Shown here piece by piece: positions 26,366 to 35,421 of a stretch of 64,000 nt of DNA (positions are counted from its first letter, which is position 1; every line of letters begins with the position of its first letter). The translations under genes were made by a program, and so were the position numbers. The notes beneath the pieces are model-generated. The model saw only the letters and a list, made by a program, of their open reading frames with translations. It was not told where the DNA came from and made no database searches. Source of the stretch: an uncultured Desulfuromonadales bacterium (GTDB lineage: Bacteria > Desulfobacterota > Desulfuromonadia > Geobacterales > Pseudopelobacteraceae); NCBI GenBank assembly GCA_903868145.1, contig CAIPTY010000100.1, positions 1 through 64,000 of the forward strand, read 5' to 3'.

Positions 26366-26839
26366 TCAGACTTTTGTCAATAACACCACTGCGTGCGCGG
26401 ATATTCCTTCTCCGCGACCGGAAAACCCCAGCCCTTCCTCGGTTGTAGCCTTGACATTAACCTGATCAACGTCAGTATTCAGTACGGCGGCAATGTTCCG
26501 GCGCATCGTCCCGATATGCGGCGCCATTCTGGGCTGCTGGGCGATAATGGTGGCGTCCAGGTTGCCCAGTTTCCAACCCTTCCCGTCGGCAAGCTGCATG
26601 ACCCGCTCCAGTAGTTTCAGGCTGTCAGCCCCCTTGTAGGTTGCATCGGTATCAGGAAAGTGCCTGCCGATATCGCCTTCACCCATGGCGCCGAGAATAG
26701 CATCGGAGATGGCGTGCAGCAGCACATCGGCATCGGAATGACCCAGCAATCCCTTCTCCCAGGGGATGTCAACCCCGCCCATGATCAGTTTTCTCCCCTC
26801 CACCAGGCGGTGAACGTCGTATCCGTGTCCTATGCGCAT
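26366..26839 (-). CDS. ispF: 2-C-methyl-D-erythritol 2,4-cyclodiphosphate synthase
   Basis: The 157-residue enzyme makes MEcPP in the MEP isoprenoid pathway. Zinc ligands are in GHGYDVHRL (Asp8, His10) and [12 protein letters not shown] (His42). The C-terminal [17 protein letters not shown] binds CDP. Length is standard. It is a single-function IspF; ispD is not adjacent. Confidence 0.96.
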   Translation of the reverse strand: MRIGHGYDVHRLVEGRKLIMGGVDIPWEKGLLGHSDADVLLHAISDAILGAMGEGDIGRHFPDTDATYKGADSLKLLERVMQLADGKGWKLGNLDATIIAQQPRMAPHIGTMRRNIAAVLNTDVDQVNVKATTEEGLGFSGRGEGISAHAVVLLTKV

Positions 26840-26929
26840 GTGCTCCTCCGTTTTTCTGACTGTACTGAATCATCCGCAACCTTTCAAGTGATTCTTCACT
26901 CCGGCGTGACGATAACGCGGCAATTTTAC

Positions 26930-26958
26930 TTGTTGCATCGCACTGATTTTGCTATGGT
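26930..26958 (+). promoter_or_regulatory. Predicted promoter of dapF
   Basis: TTGTTG at 26930-26935 and TATGGT at 26953-26958 are 17 bases apart. The start would be near 26965, giving a leader of about 33 bases. Confidence 0.45.
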
Positions 26959-26997
26959 GCGAGCCTGCATCTTCACAGATAAAGGGGAACGGGTACG

Positions 26998-27843
26998 ATG
27001 AAATTCACCAAAATGCAGGGTGCCGGTAATGACTATGTGTATGTGAACTGCTTCGTGGAAAACGTTGCAGATCCCCGGCAGACCGCCATACAGGTCTCAA
27101 ACCGCAATTTCGGCGTCGGTTCGGACGGTTTGATTCTGATTATGCCATCCGAGAAAGCCGATGTGCGTATGCGTATGTTCAACTCCGACGGTTCGGAATC
27201 GGAAATGTGCGGCAACGGCATCCGCTGTGTTGCAAAATATGCGTATGATCACGGCATCGTCACCAAAACCGAGATCACTGCCGAGACCGGCGCCGGTATT
27301 TTGACGCTGCAACTGGTTCCGGGCGGCGATGGAAAAATAGAAAAGGTGCGTGTCAATATGGGGCCGCCACGACTGACACGGGCCGAAATACCCATGACCG
27401 GTGACACATCAGCACAGGTCGTTGATCAGCCGCTGTCAATCCTTGATCGCATCTTCAGGATCACCTGCGCCTCCATGGGCAATCCGCACTGCGTGATTTT
27501 TGTGGATGATGTCGAGAATTTTCCGGTTACGACCTACGGGCCGCTGATCGAGAACCATGAACTGTTTCCCCGGCGCACCAATGTGGAATTTGTTCAGGTC
27601 ATCTCCCGCAGTGAGGTGCGTCAGCGTACCTGGGAGCGGGGAGCCGGTGAAACACTGGCCTGCGGAACCGGTTCAAGCGCTGTTACAGCAGCCTGTGTGC
27701 TGAACGGATTGACCGACCGGAAAATTCTCAACCACCTCTCCGGCGGAGACCTGGAAATGGAGTGGGCCGGGGATGGCAACATCTACATGACCGGTCCGGC
27801 GGTGGAAGTTTTCAGTGGAGAGATAGAGCTGGAGAGAATTTAA
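26998..27843 (+). CDS. dapF: Diaminopimelate epimerase
   Basis: The 281-residue enzyme interconverts LL- and meso-diaminopimelate for lysine and peptidoglycan synthesis. The two catalytic cysteines are in SEMCGNGIRC (about 73) and LACGTGSSAV (about 222). The N-terminal KMQGAGNDYVYV is characteristic. AAAGGGGAACGG precedes the ATG. Confidence 0.96.
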   Translation: MKFTKMQGAGNDYVYVNCFVENVADPRQTAIQVSNRNFGVGSDGLILIMPSEKADVRMRMFNSDGSESEMCGNGIRCVAKYAYDHGIVTKTEITAETGAGILTLQLVPGGDGKIEKVRVNMGPPRLTRAEIPMTGDTSAQVVDQPLSILDRIFRITCASMGNPHCVIFVDDVENFPVTTYGPLIENHELFPRRTNVEFVQVISRSEVRQRTWERGAGETLACGTGSSAVTAACVLNGLTDRKILNHLSGGDLEMEWAGDGNIYMTGPAVEVFSGEIELERI

Positions 27844-27880
27844 CGTTACGAATGCTCTTGTTGGGGATTGAGGAATCGAC

Positions 27881-28789
27881 GTGCTTGATATCCTGATTCA
27901 TCTGGTGTTGATGGTCCTTATGCCGCCGCTCCTGTTCGGGGTGATCAACCGCACCAAAGCGTCCTTTGCGGGGCGTACCGGCCCCCCCCTGCTGCAGCCG
28001 TATTTTGATCTGTTTCGCCTGTTCCGTAAAGGGAGCATTTTCAGCCGCACCACCACCTGGGTATTCCGTGCAGGCCCCATCGTCACCCTGGCAGCCACGC
28101 TGACAGCCGCGCTGCTGATACCCTGTGGCAACCACTCGCCACTGCTTTCATTCAATGGCGACATGATCCTGTTTGTCTATCTGCTGGCCCTGGGGCGGTT
28201 TTTCACCACCGTTGCGGCTCTGGACACCGGTTCCAGCTTTGAAGGAATGGGGGCGGCCCGGGAAGTTACCTACTCCTGCCTTGCCGAACCGGTGATTTTC
28301 ATCGCACTGCTGGTACTCTCCCGCCTCTCCGGGTCGCTCTCCCTGGTCGGTATCCTGACACACTCCTCAACGGCCCTCTGGATGACTTCGGGAGCTGCGC
28401 TGGTTATGCTGGTCGTCGGTCTGTTCTTCGTTATTCTGTCGGAAAACTGCCGCATTCCCTTTGATGATCCCAATACCCATCTGGAGCTGACCATGATCCA
28501 TGAGGTGATGGTTCTGGATCACAGCGGTCCGGCCTTCGGCATGATACTCTATGCTTCCGCCCTCAAACTCTACATCCTGGGGGCCTTCTTCCTGCACCTG
28601 CTCCTGCCGCTCAGGGTAGCCGGATCGCTTCAGGACTGGCTGGTTTTTGTCATGTCCATGATCCTGCTGGCGGTCGCCATCGGCGTGGTGGAATCAAGCA
28701 TGGCACGCTATCGTCTGGTGCGGGTGCCGCAGATGCTCCTTTCGGCCAGTGTTCTGGCCGCCTTTGCCCTGATGCTGGTTGTGAGGTGA
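27881..28789 (+). CDS. HyfC/HycD/NuoH-like membrane subunit
   Basis: The 302-residue protein is the NuoH-type quinone-module membrane subunit of energy-converting hydrogenase-like complexes, with about eight spans. Conserved parts include KASFAGRTGPPLLQPYFDLFRLFRKG, ENCRIPFDDPNTHLELTMIHEVM and ESSMARYRLVRVPQ. The predicted start is GTG at 27881. It is the first gene of a four-gene cluster (27881-32376). Confidence 0.88.
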   Translation: MLDILIHLVLMVLMPPLLFGVINRTKASFAGRTGPPLLQPYFDLFRLFRKGSIFSRTTTWVFRAGPIVTLAATLTAALLIPCGNHSPLLSFNGDMILFVYLLALGRFFTTVAALDTGSSFEGMGAAREVTYSCLAEPVIFIALLVLSRLSGSLSLVGILTHSSTALWMTSGAALVMLVVGLFFVILSENCRIPFDDPNTHLELTMIHEVMVLDHSGPAFGMILYASALKLYILGAFFLHLLLPLRVAGSLQDWLVFVMSMILLAVAIGVVESSMARYRLVRVPQMLLSASVLAAFALMLVVR

Positions 28790-28791
28790 CC

Positions 28792-29436
28792 ATGAACGCC
28801 GCTTCTGACCAACTGCTGGTACTCGTGCTGCTGATCAATATCCTGATACTGGGGACTCATCGCACCACCGTTGCCATCCGCGCCATGGCGGCACAGGGTG
28901 TCATTCTGGGACTGCTGCCGATCCTGCTTTACTCGATCCAGAGTCATACCCTGATCATTACCATCTTTGTGCTGCTGGCCAAAGGGCTCTTCATCCCCTG
29001 GCTGCTGCTCGGCGCCCTCAAAAAGATCGACTTCGGTGAAGACCTGCAGCCGCTGTTCGGCTACAGCGGAAATATCCTGGCGGGAGCTGTGGCCACCATG
29101 CTGGCATTTTTCTTTGCCGCTCAATTGCCGTTGGCTCCCCAGCATCGCGATCTGCTGATCGTACCTGCTGCCCTGGCCACCATCCTGACCGGTTTTATAG
29201 CGCTGACCAGCCGCCGTAAAGCCATCAACCAGGTGGTCGGTTATCTGATGCTGGAGAATGGAATCTTCATTTTCGGGCTCCTGCTGACCGAAAGCATGCC
29301 GCTGATGGTGGAGGCAGGAGCCCTGCTGGATCTGATCGCCGGTATTTTTGTAATGGGGATCATCATCAAACAGATCGGCCGGGAGTTCTCTTCCATCGAT
29401 ACCAGCCGCATGACCGCCCTTCGCGAGGTGGAATGA
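28792..29436 (+). CDS. HyfE/NuoK-like membrane subunit
   Basis: The 214-residue polytopic protein matches the hydrogenase-4 HyfE family, which carries a NuoK-like C-terminal half (GYLMLENGIFIFGLLLTESMPLMVEAGALLDLIAGIFVMG). About seven membrane spans. The ATG at 28792 has GAGGTGACC upstream. It starts 2 bases after the NuoH-like gene. It likely takes part in ion translocation. Confidence 0.85.
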   Translation: MNAASDQLLVLVLLINILILGTHRTTVAIRAMAAQGVILGLLPILLYSIQSHTLIITIFVLLAKGLFIPWLLLGALKKIDFGEDLQPLFGYSGNILAGAVATMLAFFFAAQLPLAPQHRDLLIVPAALATILTGFIALTSRRKAINQVVGYLMLENGIFIFGLLLTESMPLMVEAGALLDLIAGIFVMGIIIKQIGREFSSIDTSRMTALREVE

Positions 29437-29437
29437 C

Positions 29438-30874
29438 GTGCTGATCCTGTTCATGATTATGATTCCACTGGCGGGAGCTCTTGCCGTCTGGCTGATCCCC
29501 TCCAACAGCCGCCGTCCACTGGTGCTTCCGGTTGTTGCCAGTCTGCACCTTGTTCTGGTCGCACTCGCCCTTTCCCAACCCTTGCCGGAGTATCTGAGCG
29601 CATGGATTCATCTGGATGCGGTCGGTAAATTATTCCTGCTGGAGTTCAGTGTCCTTTTCAGCGCCTGTGCCTGGTATGCCGTCAACTACCTGAAATACCG
29701 CATGGAACGTGATAACCGGGTGCTCTGCATGGGGCTGCAGGTCTGTCTCTCCGCCATGACCCTTGCCACGGTCTCACACCATATGGGCTTGTTGTGGCTG
29801 GCCATCGAGACCACTACCCTGGCAATGGCGCCCCTGGTATATTTCAATCGCAATGCCCGCTCTATCGAGGCAACATGGAAATACATGCTGATCTGTTCGC
29901 TCGGTATCGCGCTGGCTTTTCTGGGCATCCTCTTCCTGGCCTATTCAATGGTTGTTACAGGTCTTTCACCGACGCTTGTCCTTGAGGTGCTCCAGGGGCA
30001 GGCACCGCATCTTCCGCCTGCCTGGCTGAAAACGGCCTTTATCCTGATGCTGGTGGGCTACGGCACGAAGATGGGGCTGGCTCCCATGCATACCTGGAAG
30101 CCGGATGCCTACGGAGAGGCTCCCGGTCTCGTTGGCGCCATGCTGGCGGGAGGGCTGGCCAATTGCGGCCTCCTGGGTCTGATCCGCATCTATCAGATCT
30201 GCATGGTTACCGACAGCCACACTTTTTACTCAGTCACACTGATCGGCATGGGGCTGTTTTCCATCGCAATCGCCGCCATATTTCTGGTGCATCAGACCGA
30301 CATCAAGCGCATGCTGGCATATTCCAGCGTCGAACATATGGGTTTATTTGCCGTGGCTCTTGGTCTGGGCGGGAAAGCTCTCTATGGCCTGATGCTGCAC
30401 CTGATAGGAAATGGTCTGGCCAAGGGGGTGCTGTTTCTCTCCGCCGGGAACATTCATCGCGCCTTTGCTTCAAAAAACCGTGAGTCTGCACGCGGTGCGC
30501 TCAGGCGCGCGCCATGGACAGGAGCAATGTTTCTGGCCGGTTTTCTGGCCATGACAGGCTCTCCGCCGTTTTTGCCGTTCGCCAGTGAGTTTGCAATCTT
30601 CAGAGCTGCTTTCAGTCAGGGGCGACCGGTTACCGGCGCGCTGGTGGCACTTCTGTTGATGGTGGCTTTTCTGGGCATGTCCCTGACCGTTGTGCCGGTC
30701 GTATTTGGCGATCCTCCCAAAAACCGCGAGCGAACCAGGTTCTCCGAAACAGCCCTTCTGGTGGCGCCGCCGCTGGCGTTGCTGGTCATTCTGGGAATTA
30801 TCGGCATCTGGCTGCCGGAGCCCCTCTACCAGTTGGTGAAAGAAGCTGCAGCGCTGCTGGAGGTGGCCAGATGA
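29438..30874 (+). CDS. HyfF/NuoN-like antiporter-type subunit
   Basis: The 478-residue protein belongs to the Mrp-antiporter-like family of complex I (HyfF/EhrD type) with about 14 spans. The conserved Glu and Lys of the proton path are in IETTTLAMAPLVY and KTAFILMLVGYGTKMGLAPMHTWKPDAYGEAP, and HQTDIKRMLAYSSVEHMG follows. It starts with GTG and overlaps the large-subunit gene by ATGA. Only one such antiporter subunit is present; related complexes usually also have a NuoL-like one. Confidence 0.88.
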   Translation: MLILFMIMIPLAGALAVWLIPSNSRRPLVLPVVASLHLVLVALALSQPLPEYLSAWIHLDAVGKLFLLEFSVLFSACAWYAVNYLKYRMERDNRVLCMGLQVCLSAMTLATVSHHMGLLWLAIETTTLAMAPLVYFNRNARSIEATWKYMLICSLGIALAFLGILFLAYSMVVTGLSPTLVLEVLQGQAPHLPPAWLKTAFILMLVGYGTKMGLAPMHTWKPDAYGEAPGLVGAMLAGGLANCGLLGLIRIYQICMVTDSHTFYSVTLIGMGLFSIAIAAIFLVHQTDIKRMLAYSSVEHMGLFAVALGLGGKALYGLMLHLIGNGLAKGVLFLSAGNIHRAFASKNRESARGALRRAPWTGAMFLAGFLAMTGSPPFLPFASEFAIFRAAFSQGRPVTGALVALLLMVAFLGMSLTVVPVVFGDPPKNRERTRFSETALLVAPPLALLVILGIIGIWLPEPLYQLVKEAAALLEVAR

Positions 30875-32376
30875 GCTACGAACTGATGCTGAAGACCTTT
30901 GGCAACGGTACGCGCGTTCCTCTGAATGACGTGCCGGAGGTTGCCCTTGAGGTCTTTCTCCAGGGGATCGTTGAACTGACCGGCCTGGGGTGGCGTATCC
31001 TCTCGTACTTCGGTGTTCCTGAGCGGGAGGGTGCGGCTTTGTGGTGTGTTCTTGCCGGGAGCCACAGGAGGCTGGGAGCCTTTCATTCATGGTGCGAGGG
31101 AGCCTTGCCGAGCATCACGGCGGCTTGTCCGGAGGCTCACCTGTTTGAACGGGAGATTGCAGAACAGTGCGGCCTTGCCGTAGAGGGTCATCCCTGGCTC
31201 AAACCGGTGCGTGAGCAGGATTTTGCAGGGAACCGTGCGGACGATGATCAGTGTCTGACCGCTGTATCGGATTTTTATCGTCTGGCGGGAGAGGAGGCAC
31301 ACGAGGTCGCGGTCGGCCCGGTGCATGCGGGCATCATCGAACCGGGGCACTTCCGTTTTCAGTGTCACGGAGAGAAGGTGTTTCACCTGGAAATCGCCCT
31401 TGGATACCAGCATCGGGGGATCGAACGGGCTCTTGTCGGCGGACCGCACCCGGCAACCATGGTGCAGATGGAGACCATCGCAGGTGACACCACCATAGGT
31501 CACGCCACGGCATACGCCATGATCCGGGAGGGATTGACCGGGGTGGAACCTCCGCCTCGCGCCCAGGTCGTTCGGGGAATTGCGCTGGAGCTGGAGCGTC
31601 TGGCAAACCATTGCGGAGATCTGGGGGCGCTGGCGGGAGACGTGGGATTTCTCCCCACCATGTCATTTTGCGGCAGAATCCGGGGAGATTTTCTCAACAT
31701 GACGGCTGATATATGCGGAAGCCGCTTCGGACGGGGGCTGATACGACCGGGTGGTGTCGCTTTCGGCTGCACGCCGCAGCAGGCGGAGGCTTTGAGCAGA
31801 CGACTTGACGAGGTTCAGCACGACTACACCGGCGCAGTCAATCTGCTGTGGGCCTCGCCATCCGTCATGGCCCGCTTCGAGAGAACCGGCAGGATAAGCT
31901 CTGACGATGCCCTCTCCCTCAATCTGGTCGGTCCGGCTGCCAGGGCCTGCGGCATAGCGCGGGACGTGCGCCGTGACCATCCGTTCGGCATATACCTGAC
32001 CTCCGCTCCACCACTTGTCCTGGAAGCGGGCGGAGACGTGCTGGCGCGAGCCAGGCTCCGCTGGAATGAATCGATCGCATCGCTGGATTTTATCAGGGAA
32101 AGGCTGTCAACCCTCCCGGATTACGATGATCTGCTGACTCCCGGCGCCCCTGCCGGAGCAGAAATGCTTTCGGTAGCCCTGCTGGAGGGGTGGCGCGGCG
32201 AGATCTGCCATGTGGCGCTTACCGACAAAAACGGCGCATTTCTGCACTACAAGATAAAGGACCCCTCATTCCATAACTGGAGCGCTCTTGCCATGTCGCT
32301 GCGTAATGGGCAGATTTCGGATTTTCCCCTCTGTAACAAGAGTTTCAACCTGTCCTACTGCGGTTTTGATTTATAA
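30871..32376 (+). CDS. Hydrogenase-related large subunit (NuoCD/HyfG-like) lacking NiFe ligands
   Basis: The 501-residue protein fuses a NuoC-like N-terminal domain (LFEREIAEQCGLAVEGHPWLKPVR, about 91-114) to a NuoD/large-subunit domain (EPGHFRF...LGYQHRGIERAL). Where group 4 hydrogenases have CGIC the sequence has AGDT (204-207), and the C-terminal DPCxxC is replaced by FNLSYCGFDL. It therefore cannot hold a NiFe centre. This is the hallmark of energy-converting hydrogenase-related (Ehr) complexes, whose substrate is unknown. No NuoB-like small subunit or ferredoxin subunit is next to it. Confidence 0.85.
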   Translation: MSYELMLKTFGNGTRVPLNDVPEVALEVFLQGIVELTGLGWRILSYFGVPEREGAALWCVLAGSHRRLGAFHSWCEGALPSITAACPEAHLFEREIAEQCGLAVEGHPWLKPVREQDFAGNRADDDQCLTAVSDFYRLAGEEAHEVAVGPVHAGIIEPGHFRFQCHGEKVFHLEIALGYQHRGIERALVGGPHPATMVQMETIAGDTTIGHATAYAMIREGLTGVEPPPRAQVVRGIALELERLANHCGDLGALAGDVGFLPTMSFCGRIRGDFLNMTADICGSRFGRGLIRPGGVAFGCTPQQAEALSRRLDEVQHDYTGAVNLLWASPSVMARFERTGRISSDDALSLNLVGPAARACGIARDVRRDHPFGIYLTSAPPLVLEAGGDVLARARLRWNESIASLDFIRERLSTLPDYDDLLTPGAPAGAEMLSVALLEGWRGEICHVALTDKNGAFLHYKIKDPSFHNWSALAMSLRNGQISDFPLCNKSFNLSYCGFDL

Positions 32377-32381
32377 GCGCC

Positions 32382-32410
32382 TTGCACGGCGCCGGGCTAT
32401 CATGTATCGT
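32382..32410 (+). promoter_or_regulatory. Predicted promoter of the FAD oxidase gene
   Basis: TTGCAC at 32382-32387 and TATCGT at 32405-32410 are 17 bases apart, just after the Ehr-like cluster. This suggests the FAD oxidase gene is transcribed separately. Confidence 0.45.
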
Positions 32411-32445
32411 GGCCTCTGCCTGTACCTTGACGAAAGGTTTAAACC

Positions 32446-33825
32446 ATGCTTAATTCCTCAATTATCCCCGAACTTACGGCCATCGTCGGTCTCGATAACA
32501 TCCTGACCGAAAAACAGGATCTGATCTGCTACGGCTATGATGCCACCCAGATGGAATTCCTGCCCGATGCGGTGGTGCATCCGGCCAATGCCGAAGAGGT
32601 GTCGGCCGTCCTGAGACTCGCCAACCTCTGCGGTTTTCCCGTATTCCCGCGTGGCGCGGGGAGCGGCTTCACCGGCGGTTCGCTTCCCAAAGCGGGGGGC
32701 GTGGTGCTGGTGACCACCCGCATGGACCGCATCCTGCGGATCGACACCGAAAACCTGATCGCCGAGGTGGAACCGGGATTGGTGACCGAGCAGTTCCAGA
32801 TTGCCGTGGAGAAGCTCGGCCTGTTTTACCCCCCCGACCCGGCCTCGCTCAAGTTCTCCACCCTGGGGGGAAACGTGGCCGAGAACGCCGGGGGGCCACG
32901 CTGCGTCAAGTACGGCGTCACACGCGATTTTGTCATGGGACTCGAGGTTGTCCTGCCCACGGGCGAGATCATCCGCACCGGCGGCGAGACCTACAAGGCG
33001 GTGGTCGGCTACGACATGACCCGCCTGCTGTGCGGCAGTGAAGGGACGCTGGGGGTGATTACCAAAATCATCTTCAAGCTCTTGCCGCTGCCGGATGCCA
33101 AGAAAACCATGCTGACTATTTTCGATTCCATCGATGGTGCCGCCAAGGCCGTTTCCACCATCATCGGCAACAAGATCATACCCACGACGCTGGAGTTCAT
33201 GGACTACGCCACCCTGCAGTGCGTGGAGAAACGTTTCAACCTGGGTATCCCACCGGAGGGGCGGGCCGTGCTCCTGATCGAGGTGGACGGCGATCGTGAC
33301 CTGATCGAAAAACAGGCGGCCCGAATCCACGAACTGATCCAGCCGCTGGGGCTGGTGCAGTTCCGCGCAGCCAAAGATAATGCCGAGTCCGAAGAACTCT
33401 GGCGGGTACGGCGGCTGGTTTCTCCATCCTTGCGGGACATCAACCCCACCAAATACAACGAGGATATCGTGGTGCCGCGTAGCAAGGTGCCTGACGTTAT
33501 CCGCACCATTGAAAAAATCCAGCAGAAATACGATATTCCCATTGTCAACTTCGGCCATGCCGGCGACGGCAATATCCATGTCAACATCATGATCGACAAG
33601 GAAATTCCCGGCATGGAGGAGAAGGCTCACGAGGCGATCCGCGAGGTGTTCCAGGCCGCCCTGGATCTGAACGGAACCATGTCGGGCGAGCATGGTGTCG
33701 GCCTCTCGAAAGCGCCGTACATCGAGCTTGAGCTGTCTCCCGACCAGATCACCGCCATGAAGGCAATCAAGCATGCGCTCGACCCGAACAACATCCTCAA
33801 CCCGGGCAAGATGTTTCCCTGGTAA
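32446..33825 (+). CDS. FAD-linked 2-hydroxyacid oxidase (GlcD / D-lactate dehydrogenase type)
   Basis: The 459-residue protein has a PCMH-type FAD domain (FPRGAGSGFTGGSLPKAGGVVL; GGNVAENAGGPRCVKYGVTRDFV; CGSEGTLGVIT) and a C-terminal FAD-oxidase domain (NFGHAGDGNIHVNIM; SGEHGVGLSKAPYIELEL). The family oxidises D-lactate, glycolate or D-2-hydroxyglutarate and passes electrons to ETF, quinone or a partner iron-sulfur protein. No GlcE or GlcF partner is adjacent, so the exact substrate is open. Confidence 0.88.
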   Translation: MLNSSIIPELTAIVGLDNILTEKQDLICYGYDATQMEFLPDAVVHPANAEEVSAVLRLANLCGFPVFPRGAGSGFTGGSLPKAGGVVLVTTRMDRILRIDTENLIAEVEPGLVTEQFQIAVEKLGLFYPPDPASLKFSTLGGNVAENAGGPRCVKYGVTRDFVMGLEVVLPTGEIIRTGGETYKAVVGYDMTRLLCGSEGTLGVITKIIFKLLPLPDAKKTMLTIFDSIDGAAKAVSTIIGNKIIPTTLEFMDYATLQCVEKRFNLGIPPEGRAVLLIEVDGDRDLIEKQAARIHELIQPLGLVQFRAAKDNAESEELWRVRRLVSPSLRDINPTKYNEDIVVPRSKVPDVIRTIEKIQQKYDIPIVNFGHAGDGNIHVNIMIDKEIPGMEEKAHEAIREVFQAALDLNGTMSGEHGVGLSKAPYIELELSPDQITAMKAIKHALDPNNILNPGKMFPW

Positions 33826-33871
33826 CGACCGAAATAACCGCTCCCCATCTCTGCAGCACGAAGGATTTTTC

Positions 33872-34159
33872 ATGGATGATGACAAACAGCGCCAGGAAGT
33901 ATCGCTGATAGGACGTATCCTGTCGATGGAGGCGCTCCTGATGCTGATGGGGGTGCTGTCCCTGATATACGGTATCAGGAATGGCGAACCGATGAACGTT
34001 TTCTGGGGGGTTGTGATCATCCCCGGGGTCTTTCTGCTGATCAAGGTACGCAAGAAGGACTGGAAAAAGCACTGGGAAGAGATGGAGGAAGAACAGCGGA
34101 TTCGCGAAGCCATCAGAAACAAGAAGACTTTGCCTCCCGATGAACCGAAGGAAGGATAG
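33872..34159 (+). CDS. Small membrane protein with charged tail
   Basis: The ATG at 33872 follows GAAGGA. The 95-residue product has two adjacent hydrophobic segments (about 20-36 and 45-60) and a Lys/Glu-rich cytoplasmic tail (RKKDWKKHWEEMEEEQRIREA). I do not recognise the family. It lies 4 bases upstream of maf, which suggests co-transcription. Confidence 0.6.
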   Translation: MDDDKQRQEVSLIGRILSMEALLMLMGVLSLIYGIRNGEPMNVFWGVVIIPGVFLLIKVRKKDWKKHWEEMEEEQRIREAIRNKKTLPPDEPKEG

Positions 34160-34163
34160 CAGG

Positions 34164-34748
34164 GTGCATCACGGTACGATCATACTTGCCTCGGCGTCGC
34201 CCCGTCGCACGGAACTGATGACTCTGGCCGGCATTGTGTTCAGCGTGGTGGCGGCGGATATCTGCGAAGATCTGAAGCCGGGTGAAACGCCATCGGAACA
34301 TGTCATCCGCCTGTCGCGGGAGAAGGCTGACGCCGTGGCTGCCGCTACTCCCGGACGTTTTTTTATCGGCGCCGACACCGTGGTTGTGCTTGATGGCACT
34401 ATCATGGGCAAGCCGGTGGACGATGACGAGGCGCACCGGATGTTATCGGCGCTGTCCGGCCGGGATCATGAGGTAATCACCGGCTTCACGGTCTTTGACA
34501 CGGTAACGGGGATTCATGTCAGCCGTAGCGTCGGCACCGAGGTGACCTTCAAATTGCTTTCGGAGCGGGAGATCCAATCCTACATAGCAACCGGCTGCCC
34601 CAGGGACAAGGCCGGCGCATACGCCATTCAGGGAGGAGCGGTGCATTTTGTCCGCGCCATCAACGGATCCTATACCAACGTCATCGGCCTGCCGATGACC
34701 GAACTCTACGAAACGCTGTCTCAACTGGGTGCGCTGGATGGCGATTGA
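34164..34748 (+). CDS. maf: Maf-type nucleoside triphosphate pyrophosphatase
   Basis: A house-cleaning enzyme hydrolysing dTTP/UTP and modified nucleotides. The motif ILASASPRRTELM at the N-terminus, GADTVVVLDGTIMGKP and TGCPRDKAGAYAIQG are the family signatures. I chose the GTG at 34164 (194 residues), preceded by AAGGAAGG; an ATG at 34140 lies inside the previous gene. The last 11 bases overlap yggS. Confidence 0.92.
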   Translation: MHHGTIILASASPRRTELMTLAGIVFSVVAADICEDLKPGETPSEHVIRLSREKADAVAAATPGRFFIGADTVVVLDGTIMGKPVDDDEAHRMLSALSGRDHEVITGFTVFDTVTGIHVSRSVGTEVTFKLLSEREIQSYIATGCPRDKAGAYAIQGGAVHFVRAINGSYTNVIGLPMTELYETLSQLGALDGD

Positions 34749-35421
34749 ATCAAACCTGAAACTGATACGAGAGCGGATCGCTTCGGCAGCTCTGGTAGCC
34801 GGACGCGACCCGGCAACAATCAGACTGGTGGCGGTTTCCAAAACCCGCCCGGCCGGTGATGTGGATCGGGCCTGCCGCGCCGGGCAGCAGATTTTCGGCG
34901 AGAACTATGTTCAGGAGTTGACCGAAAAGGCCAAGATGGTGATTGAACCGGTTGAATGGCACTTCATCGGACATCTGCAGAGCAACAAGGTCAGGCAGAT
35001 TGCCGGCCTGGTGAGCATGATCCACTCGGTTGACCGGCTTTCCCTGGCCGAAGAGATCAATCGGCAGTGGGAAAAACTGGGGAGTTCTTGTGACATTCTG
35101 GTACAGGTCAATATATCGGGAGAGGCTACAAAATCAGGTGCTTCGGAAGACGGTGCCCTTCATCTGGTGCGTGACATCGCCCTGTTGCCGCATGTCCGGA
35201 TTCGGGGACTGATGACTATGCCCCCCTTTTTTGACGATCCTGAAGCGGCCAGACCCTTTTTTGCAGGGCTTAAAAGGCTCTCGCTCCTGATCGAACACGA
35301 GCAGATACGCGGCGTTGCGATGCAGGAGCTTTCCATGGGCATGTCGGGTGATTTTGAAGCGGCGATTCAGGAGGGGGCCACACTGGTGCGTGTCGGCACT
35401 TCTGTCTTCGGGGCGCGTTGA
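34738..35421 (+). CDS. yggS: YggS/PLPBP family PLP-binding protein
   Basis: The 227-residue PLP homeostasis protein has the Schiff-base Lys in RLVAVSKTRP (about 37) and family motifs FGENYVQE, WHFIGHLQSNK and LSMGMSGDFEAAI. It controls free pyridoxal phosphate and affects amino acid metabolism. I chose the ATG at 34738. Its 3' end overlaps the convergent futalosine hydrolase gene by 55 bases. Confidence 0.94.
   Translation: MAIESNLKLIRERIASAALVAGRDPATIRLVAVSKTRPAGDVDRACRAGQQIFGENYVQELTEKAKMVIEPVEWHFIGHLQSNKVRQIAGLVSMIHSVDRLSLAEEINRQWEKLGSSCDILVQVNISGEATKSGASEDGALHLVRDIALLPHVRIRGLMTMPPFFDDPEAARPFFAGLKRLSLLIEHEQIRGVAMQELSMGMSGDFEAAIQEGATLVRVGTSVFGAR

Noticed and set aside
30871-32376. Assignment as a working NiFe hydrogenase large subunit
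   Set aside because: Both CxxC pairs that bind the NiFe centre are replaced.
32458-34122. A 554-codon open frame on the minus strand opposite the FAD oxidase gene
   Set aside because: It mirrors a highly conserved plus-strand gene with perfect family motifs. GC-rich third positions keep the antisense frame open. No ribosome binding site or recognisable domain.
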